A stretch of 64,000 bases of DNA from Eucommia ulmoides (lineage: Eukaryota; Streptophyta; Magnoliopsida; Garryales; Eucommiaceae). The stretch covers positions 11,317,546 to 11,381,545 of the forward strand of contig CM028334.1 in assembly GCA_016647705.1 (NCBI GenBank). The letters run 5' to 3'. The notes under the pieces were generated by a model. It was not told where the DNA came from, ran no database searches, and saw nothing but the letters and a program-made list of their open reading frames with translations. Of the stretch, positions 56,573-64,000 are shown one piece after another; positions within the stretch are counted from its first letter, which is position 1, and each line of letters begins with the position of its first letter. The position numbers were made by a program, and so were the translations under genes.

Positions 56573-57458
56573 AAATAAAGGGAAAAATAACTCAATTGCA
56601 GTTTGGGTCTATTAAGATAAACTTTTAATTATGGTTGGTTAAGGGAGACACTCTTCTCTTGAGAAAGAAGCTAAATCCTAGGGAAGTAAGATTAGGTGTA
56701 ATTAGGAAGTGGGGGGGGGGGAGGAGGGGGGAGAAGTACTTCTCCTCTTTCTTCTATTAGGAAAAAAGGGTTTAGTTGGTGGGAGGGATTTTTTGGTGAG
56801 CTCTTAATTGCTTGTGACTTATTTGGATTGAATTGATCTTTGGGTAGTAAGGTGAGCCATCTTGGGCTCAAAGTTGATGTTCAAAGGGTGTTGGGGTGGG
56901 CCTCATCATTTGTTTCTAGAAAGTCGTTGTGCTTGGAAGGTTATGGAAGCATCTGGTATGAGTATGTAACTAGCGGATGTTCCCAAGGTCGTGTAGTTAA
57001 GAGCTTGCATGTTTAATTTCTCCCAACAAAATTGTCTCCAAGCTTATCGATTGATGAAACATTGGCAATTCACCCTCCTTTTCGGTCGGGCTAATTGGCA
57101 ATTGAAAATATTGGTCCTTTTGATTTTTTAAAGTGTATCAATGATGTATAATATTTGGGTGTTTATTTTGGCTTTCATGAGGTTGAGCTCTGGGATACCT
57201 ATTGAGCCCGTGTTAGGGGTTAGCAGTCTCATTTGATATTCTTGTGTTGTTTTTGCTGGAATTTTGCAAATTACATGGTATTTTGTTACTGTGTAGTGAG
57301 TGAGACACTTCCCTTCAGTAATATATAATCATATGCCCATCTAAAAGAAAAAAAAATTAGACCAAATTATGATTAAAAATGTTGTTTGCATGTTACTCTT
57401 TTCGTCTAATTTAGTTGATAAAATCCAACAAAATTCAGTTATTTGTTTGTTTCACTAA
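56573..57458. other. 3' flank of the RRM pseudogene, with G-rich tract
   Basis: No frame is supported. A G11 run followed by AGGAGGGGGG at 56711-56731 could form a G-quadruplex. An A-rich stretch (aaaagaaaaaaaaa) near 57343-57356 could be the poly-A end of a retrotransposed copy that includes the RRM frame, but no target duplication was paired. Confidence 0.4.
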
Positions 57459-57925
57459 GGCCGTATTTGATAACCATTTAAATTTTAAATGCTAAAAAAA
57501 TTAAGTATTAAGTACTGAATATATTAAGTATTCAATTTTTTAATACTTTTAACTTCAAAAATATTATTTTTGTACAAATTTTTATTTTCCAAAATAATTT
57601 TTACAACTTTATTTTTTCTAAATTATTCTCTCTACAACTTTCTCTCTCAATTTTATTTTAATTTAATATTTTCTCCATCTATAATTTTTTATATATAACT
57701 TTTTTCTGAGATTGTATTGGTGTAAAATATTGGTTGTGATAATTAGATGTTCTATGGTATTAAGTGATAAATTCTGAAAAAATAATTGAATCGAACATCA
57801 GTTAAAATTTTGAACAATTTTTTAAGTGATATTTATTATTTATTTTTTTTAATCAAACACACTTAATTTGATAAGTACTTAATGCATTTAGTTTTAAGTA
57901 CTTAATTGTGTTAACAAACGGGACC
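57459..57925. mobile_element. Tourist-like MITE
   Basis: Left end GGCCGTATTTGATAAC and reverse-complemented right end GGTCCCGTTTGTTAAC match at about 12 of 16 bases. TAA flanks both ends (57456-57458; 57926-57928). It is 467 bp, AT-rich and non-coding. Subterminal aattaagtattaagtact (left) and agtacttaatgcatttagtt (right) are further inverted matches. Confidence 0.65.
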
Positions 57926-58155
57926 TAAATCTAAATTTACTCGGTTTTAAAGTGCAAAGCATGATTAATACTAAAAATAAGCAAAGAAAAAAGAGAAAAT
58001 ATGGAACAAAATGAAAACGAAAGAAAATTTAACATTAGATAAAATAGCAACCGAGAATTAAATCTTTGAACTAAGTTACAATACCATACAATACAAATGT
58101 TGTTACTTCTACGAACAAAAAAAAACTTATTACATTTATTATAATCAAACTAACA
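57926..58155. other. AT-rich intergenic DNA
   Basis: No coding, structure or terminal repeat is recognised. Confidence 0.5.
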
Positions 58156-58159
58156 AATC

Positions 58160-58579
58160 AATCGAATGTATGTCGGGGTCGAGATAGACACTTCTGCCTA
58201 TCAAGGCCTGTCTGAGAATAGAAATCACACCAATTTTGGCATTGTTTTCTACACATGTGCATCTCGTATTGAATGCACATGGATTTTGGTCGACCGACCT
58301 TCATAACTCAAACTCTACTCCGGTCATGTTAGGCTCCCACTAGTAGTCCTCGTGGATGATCGGTTGAAATGACAATTTCCAAATTTTCAACTTTTTCTCC
58401 ATTCTAAACTCAAGGACAATATAGCGTAATGCATCAGTGCCACAATACTCGGTTACCGTAAGCGTATGGGGACATGGGTATTTGACAATATTATACTTCC
58501 TACAAATACAATTAGTATTATCCCCTATATTAACATGTTGGACATGCCCCCTGTCAAAGCATTTGAAGTTTTTACCTAA
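58160..58579 (-). pseudogene. MULE transposase remnant (SWIM zinc finger)
   Basis: The minus strand from 58579 reads FKCFDRGHVQHVNIGDN, then CICRKYNIVKYPCPHTL, which is the CxC...CxH SWIM zinc finger found at the C-terminus of MuDR/MULE and FAR1-type transposases. It continues with a helical part and FQPIIHEDY, then TAG at 58340-58342, followed in frame by WEPNMTGVEFEL and a TGA. HEDY-WEP fits the usual end of these proteins (P-x-x-D-Y-W). The catalytic DDE part is absent. Upstream on the minus strand are an (AT)n tract and the large LTR insertion at 58709. Stops and truncation show that it is inactive. Confidence 0.72.
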
Positions 58580-58649
58580 ACTCTATTTACTATTATATAT
58601 GTGTGTGTATGTGTGTGTGTGTACACACCAAGTTTTGTGTTGCAATTCT

Positions 58650-58680
<31 letters not shown>

Positions 58681-58708
58681 AAAGTAAATAATAAATTGCT
58701 ACATAAAA

Positions 58709-58794
58709 TGTCACACCCCCACCCTGGGCCCCCACCGCCCAAGGCCGGGCGTGACGTTAACCTGAAGCTACCTAACCAATCAACTAAATACACG

Positions 58795-58825
<31 letters not shown>

Positions 58826-61246
58826 AAACGCACGCGCACCGCTACCAATATTTTTTTTCCAAAAATAATATCTTCCACAATTCGCCTCTGACCGGCCCAC
58901 TCCCAAATAACACTACCTCCAGACTCTACCTAGTGCCAGTAGTGGACCAACTCCTAGCCGCAGTACCTGAAATACAATATTTTTATGGGTATACTGTCTT
59001 CATAATAAAAATATTTAATGGATCAAATACAATGGTGTAAATACCAACTTTCGAAATATAATATTTTATAATCACATACCAGGTTGAAAATCCAGTATCA
59101 CTGTCACTAATGTAACGAACTAATATATTTAAAACAAGCAGAAGTGTTAAATACCACGTTTCAAAATATAATAATATAAGCGCATCCTATGTTGAAAATC
59201 CAGTTTCACTACCACTAATGAAATGAAGAAATATAATTAACCCCCAACTCAAACATTTTAAGTCAACCACTCCAAATATTTTAAATCTACCAATCCAAAT
59301 ATTTTAAACCAATCAATCCATATGTTTTAAACCAACCAATCAAAATATTTTATGATCAACCAGACCAATTATTTTAACGTATAATAAAATACACATCTCC
59401 ACTCCTACTAAACATAGGATCGTTTTTACCTTACGATCGGGAGTTACAACGGTACCATAACCTGTACAACTGCGTCATCTAAAGTGACTATCAGTGTAAG
59501 GGCTATTTATTATCCCCAATGGTAGGGGTACTACCCGTAGGATTTACACTCCTGACGGGTCAATCAAATCACCTGCCGGACTAATCCTTCGGACAGGTCA
59601 TAATAATCAACCACCTACAGGACTACCCTCCTGACAGGTCATAATGTAATCAACCACTTGCAGAACTAATTCTCCTAACAGGTCATAATATCATCAACCA
59701 CGTGCAAGACATGCCCTCTTAACAGTTCATAATAATCAACCACCTGTAGGACTAATCCTCCGAACAGGTCAAAACCATCCCGTAGGACATCCCCTCCTGA
59801 CGAGATCAAAACTATGGCATAGTCGGACAAAAATCACTTTTCACCTTTAAAACCCACTTGATCCAAAAATCATTTTCCACCTTTAAAACTAACTTGATCC
59901 ATAAAAATTGTAAAATCGCTCATTTTAAATAAACACATTTTCTACAATCTATACGAAAATAAGATTTTTAAATTTACATAGAAAACAATACACTCACCTC
60001 GACTTTCACACTGCAAAACTATCACCGTCCAAAACCTACTGGAACGCTGTCACATGTGAACCTAATAGCGATAAGGTCTAAATTAATATTTCATGTAAAA
60101 TAACCTAACATGCAATATGTGGCCCTAAAATGCATAATTTCCCATTCCCCAAATTCAGTTATGCAAAAATTATTTTTTTTGTCCATTTCGTTACGTTAAT
60201 AGTTATTGCATAACGATTATTAAAATGAACAGCTACTATAATTATTATCATGATTATGGAAATTTTAATGCAAATAGTTTTAATTTAACAAAAATAATAA
60301 CTTATTGAAATTTTACCTATTCCGAATCGCCCGCCGGCCGAACCTCTCTCTCTCCTCACCAACTCTGGCGACCTCAACCACGATGATCACACACATACAG
60401 CCTTGGAACTCACACACACCCACGAGGAGCACAACGATCACCGGTCACCCCCATCGTCTGCACACACACACACCCGTCGACCCACAACACATACACACCG
60501 TCGACTGAACAGCACACCCACACACACCGGTTGTCGAACCACCTAACACACACGCTGGACGAACGGTGACGATCACACACATACACAAACATAACGATCA
60601 CACATACACACACGCCGATCACACAAATACACAGAGTCACCGAACACTATCGATCGACCGAACCATCTACACACACACCATACACGATGAACACATTCAC
60701 GCCTACACTGTCGACAACACACACTGATCACACAAACACACAACAGCGACGGTTGAACATACGAACAACACATACACAAAACACACACACACTCGTCTGA
60801 ACACACACACACATACATACGCACGTTGAACGGCCGACCGAAACACCCGCTGCCGAACGGACCCTCTTCTTTTTCTTTTTTTTTCTTTCCTTATTATGTT
60901 TTGTTTTCTGTTGTTTCTAATGTAATGTGTATGTATGGAGTTATATATATGCACACTAATCCCATCGGCTGAACACGCGTCCTCTCCCCTTTTTGTTTTG
61001 ATTTTTTCTAATATGTAAATATAAACGTTTTCCATGAATAAATATTTTTATTTAAATTACACTAACCCCCCTCAATTTTCTTTAGGTTATTAGTTAAACC
61101 CAAAATCTAAAATTAATATTCTTAAAATTGCTAATTAACCCCTAAAATTTTAAATTAAATAATAAATGACACAATCTACCCCGTTATTTTCTAAATGTTC
61201 TAAAATGCAGCTTAAATTGTGCGTATACAAAAATTAGGGTCTTACA
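58709..61246 (-). repeat. 3' LTR of the short-bodied element
   Basis: It contains an (AT)n tract near 58800, a tandem repeat at about 59550-59810 (aatcaaccacctg.aggacta, cctcctgacaggtcataa; period about 40-46 bp, about six copies) and a CA-rich stretch at 60390-60830. The CA-rich part yields long spurious frames on both strands. Confidence 0.85.
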
Positions 61247-61381
61247 ATCCTTCCCTCCTAAAAGTATTTTATGGATCAAGTATTTTTTTTTTATCAAAAT
61301 CCACTTTCTAATAAAATGTAGCCACACTGGGTCGTATCCAAATCTCAACAAAATATAATCGACACACTGTCAATGTCAAAT
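61247..61381 (-). mobile_element. 135-bp internal region with polypurine tract
   Basis: Minus-strand AGGAGGGAAGGATT (61247-61260) directly precedes the 3' LTR. The other side, where a primer site should be, reads ATTTGACATTGACAG on the minus strand and shows no clear tRNA match. Confidence 0.75.
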
Positions 61382-63853
61382 TGTCACACCCCCACCCTGG
61401 GCCCCCACTGCCCAAGGCCGGGCGTGACGTCCCCTCGACCCTACCTAATGAAACAACTAAATACATACATATATATGTATAAATGCACATGTCCTGTTAT
61501 CAATATCTTTTTCCAAAATATATATATTTACTCATATGAAAAATTTGGGAATATATCCATCCCAATTATGTACAACAAAAATCACCAAAACGTCGAACCT
61601 TCCACGGTTCACCTCTGACCGGCCCATTCCCAAAAATGACACTACTTCCAAACTCTACCTAGTGCCAGTAGTGGACCTACTCCTAGCCGCGATATCTGAA
61701 ACTAAATATTTTATCGGTGTATTGTCTTCATAATAAAAATATTTTATGGATCAAGTACATTTATTAAATACCACGTTTCAAAATATAATATCATATATCG
61801 CATACCATGCTGGAAATCTAGTTCCACTACCACTAATGTAATGAAATAATATATTTAAAACATCAAATCCAAATCTTTTAAGTCAACCAATGCAATAATA
61901 TATTTATATCAACCCATTTAAAATAATATATTTAAATCAATCAATCCAGGCAGTTCATCGTATAACAAAATACCGCACACCACTTTCCTACTAGCCATAT
62001 GATTGCTTTTACCTCACGATCAGAGTTACGATGGTACCATAACTTGTACAATTGTGTCATCTAAAGTGACTATCACTGTCAGGCCATTTAATATCCCCAA
62101 TGGTAGGAACAGCCACCCGCAGGATTTGCACTCTTGACAGGTCCACAATCAACTACTTGCAAGACTAATCCTCCTGACAGATCATAATAATCAACCACCT
62201 GCAGGACTAATCTTCCTGACAGGTCAAAATATCATCAACCACCTGCAAGACAAGCCCTCCTGACAGGTCATAATAATCAACCACCGGTAGGACGTGCCCT
62301 CCTAACTAGTCAAAACCACCCCGCAGGACATGCCCTCCTGATGGGATCAAACTATGGCATAATCGGACAAAAAACACTTTCCACATTTAAAATCTACTTG
62401 ATCCACATAAGTTACAAAATCGTCCATTTTAATAAACACATTTTTTCCCATAATTTATACGAAAATAAAATTTGTAAATTTACATAGAAGCCAATACAGT
62501 CACCTCGATTTCCGCACTGCAAAAATATCGACGTCAGAAACTACCGGGACGTTGGCGCCTGTGAACCTAAGAACGATATGCCTAAATTAACATTTTATTT
62601 AAAATAACCTAATATGCAACGTATGGCCCTAAAAAGCACAATTTCCCATTTTTCAAATTTAATTATGCAAAATTATTATTTTGTCCGTTTTACTACGTTA
62701 ATATTTACTATACAAATTTATTAAAATTAACAATATCAATACAATTAAAAATTATTATTATGATTGCGAAAATTTTAATACTAACAATTTAATTTAATAA
62801 AAAATAATACCCGATTAAAATTTTACCTATTTCTGAATCGCTCACAAGCCGAGAAGTTAGTTTTTGATTTTTTTATTTTTATTTAATTTTTTCCTCCCTT
62901 TTTTTTTTCTTTTTTTCTTTTTTTTCCTTTTCTTATTTCTTTTTTTTTTTTTTTTTTTTTCATTTTCTTTTCTATTTTCAGTTTCAGCCCGACCGCCAAC
63001 TGACACCACTTACTACCAACTTCACCGCTGGCAATCAGAACACACACACATCACAGCCGGCCGACGACCAACGGCCGACCACCCACATTCCTGTCGAACT
63101 GAAACGATCACACATGCACACACCCTCATGTCGATACCGACAACCCAACAGCACCCCCTTCCCACCCTGGACGAACAGCGACGATCAACTGACCAATCAC
63201 CTTCTCCACCGCCAACTAAACATCTCAAACCCACACACCGAACACACTGCCGGCCAAACGGTGATGACGATCCCACACATACAACGAATAGAATACACAT
63301 GTACCCATGCACCCGAATGATCAGAACAACATACACATAAACCGTAGAAATTTGAACATGCACACACACATGCACAGGACTACCCACACACACTCACCGA
63401 ATGATGGCTACAAACGGCAACGATCCCACACCACCGAAGCGGACGACCGATAACACACACGCTGATCGGCCGACCGAAATACTCCCACTCATCGGACGAA
63501 CAGAACACACACACACCGCCAGATTGCACACTGCCGACGACGACGACCAAAACCTACTGCCGACCGCCTTCCTCTCTTCTCTCTCAGTTTTCTTTTATAT
63601 ATATATATATATATAACGTTTTCTTTGATTGGGAAGGAAGGAAAAAAAATTAATTTATTTAAATTACACTAATCCTCCTCAATTTTCTTTAAGTTATTAG
63701 TTAAATTCGAAATCTAAGATTAATATTCTTAAAATTTCTAATTAACCCCTAAAATTTTAAATTAAATAATAAATGACACAATTTATCCCATTATTTTCTA
63801 AATATTTTAAAATGCAACTTAAATTGTGCGTATACAAAAATTAAGGTCTTACA
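61382..63853 (-). repeat. 5' LTR of the short-bodied element
   Basis: It aligns with the left LTR along its length, including the ctgcaggacta/cctgacaggtc tandem repeats at about 62140-62350 and the CA-rich stretch at 63030-63520. It adds a long T-rich tract at about 62865-62980. An (AT)n tract lies at 63597-63616. Confidence 0.85.
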
Positions 63854-63858
63854 TAAAA

Positions 63859-64000
63859 AACTTTACTGATTCAATGTTCGGATCTCGTATGTTTTGGACT
63901 TCGCTTGAAACTTTTGAATTTTGTCAACGACAAGTCTAGTGTACTAGTAACCATTGGTTGTGTCCTTTAGGACTTATTGTCAACCAATATCAAAGTATTT
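63859..64000. other. Right flank, no feature recognised
   Basis: This is the continuation of the DNA left of 58704 before the LTR insertion. It contains no readable part of the MULE transposase or any other gene. Confidence 0.4.

Larger units (their letters stand above)
58709..63853 (-). mobile_element. LTR retrotransposon with 2.5-kb LTRs and 135-bp body
   Basis: Two direct repeats, 58709-61246 (2,538 bp) and 61382-63853 (2,472 bp), both start TGTCACACCCCCACCCTGGG-like and end in (G)GGTCTTACA. They are flanked by the identical 5-bp duplication TAAAA (58704-58708; 63854-63858). Between them lie only 135 bp. Plus-strand aatccttccctcct (61247-61260), next to the left repeat, is a polypurine tract on the minus strand, which sets the orientation. 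No gag or pol exists, so the element depended on proteins from elsewhere, or lost its body by deletion. Its LTR tip (minus strand TGTAAGACCC) and following sequence resemble the solo LTR at 14215-16412. Confidence 0.88.

Noticed and set aside
59550..59810. Regularly spaced repeats as a CRISPR-like array
   Set aside because: Repeat and spacer are not separable, units are degenerate and duplicated in both LTRs, and the DNA is plant nuclear.
60305..63616. Frames of 60-158 residues in the CA-rich parts
   Set aside because: Low-complexity CA repeats within the LTRs give open frames on both strands; no domain is present.

Overview
The window looks like gene-poor nuclear DNA of a flowering plant, most likely a eudicot. 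The signs are AT-rich sequence, microsatellites, plant-type LTR retrotransposons, Helitrons, CACTA and MULE elements, a plant SINE, fragments of plastid 23S rDNA, and broken copies of plant genes (an E-class PPR protein and a GlcAT14-type glycosyltransferase). I find no intact protein-coding gene. Every recognisable coding stretch is a pseudogene, a captured exon or a retrotransposon remnant. The species cannot be named from the sequence alone.

Layout. 1-1842: AT-rich sequence with short tandem duplications, ending in a Helitron 3' terminus. 1920-6863: a Helitron (two candidate 5' ends, one internal extra hairpin) carrying a histone H2A-like exon piece. 7545-7920 and 10293-10464: organelle-derived insertions containing plastid rrn23 pieces. 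9747-10162: an unidentified two-exon coding remnant. 11227-13215: PPR pseudogene with two in-frame stops and a lost N-terminus. 13931-41911: one minus-strand Ty3/gypsy-type element about 28 kb long, recognised by its two LTRs and an identical 5-bp duplication (AATAT) at both ends. Most of its length is later insertions: a solo LTR with TSD ACCTT, a copia-type solo LTR, a non-autonomous element with an Athila-like PBS and PPT, a copia-type element with PBS TGGTATCAGAGC and gag remnants, a further LTR with a palindrome-rich promoter region, and four tandem 1.02-kb monomers.

43.8-50.2 kb: a region marked on both sides by the 12-bp palindrome GTTAACGTTAAC. It holds a minus-strand fragment of a GlcAT14-like gene and has been split by a CACTA element (45449-49170, TSD AAT) that itself carries exon-like gene pieces, one resembling snurportin-1. 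50.6-58 kb: a Harbinger-like element, a tRNA-derived SINE with near-perfect TSD, a CCGGTT-ended repeat, an RRM-protein pseudogene, a Tourist-like MITE and a MULE transposase (SWIM) remnant. 58709-63853: an LTR retrotransposon with about 2.5-kb LTRs around only 135 bp of internal DNA, TSD TAAAA.

The parts do not work together as a pathway. The window records repeated transposition, gene-fragment capture and decay. I found no operon-like, CRISPR-like or defence-like system. The points most worth following up are the layered retrotransposon nest, the palindrome-flanked gene-capture element, the very short-bodied LTR element, the 1-kb tandem array, and the palindrome cluster in one LTR promoter.
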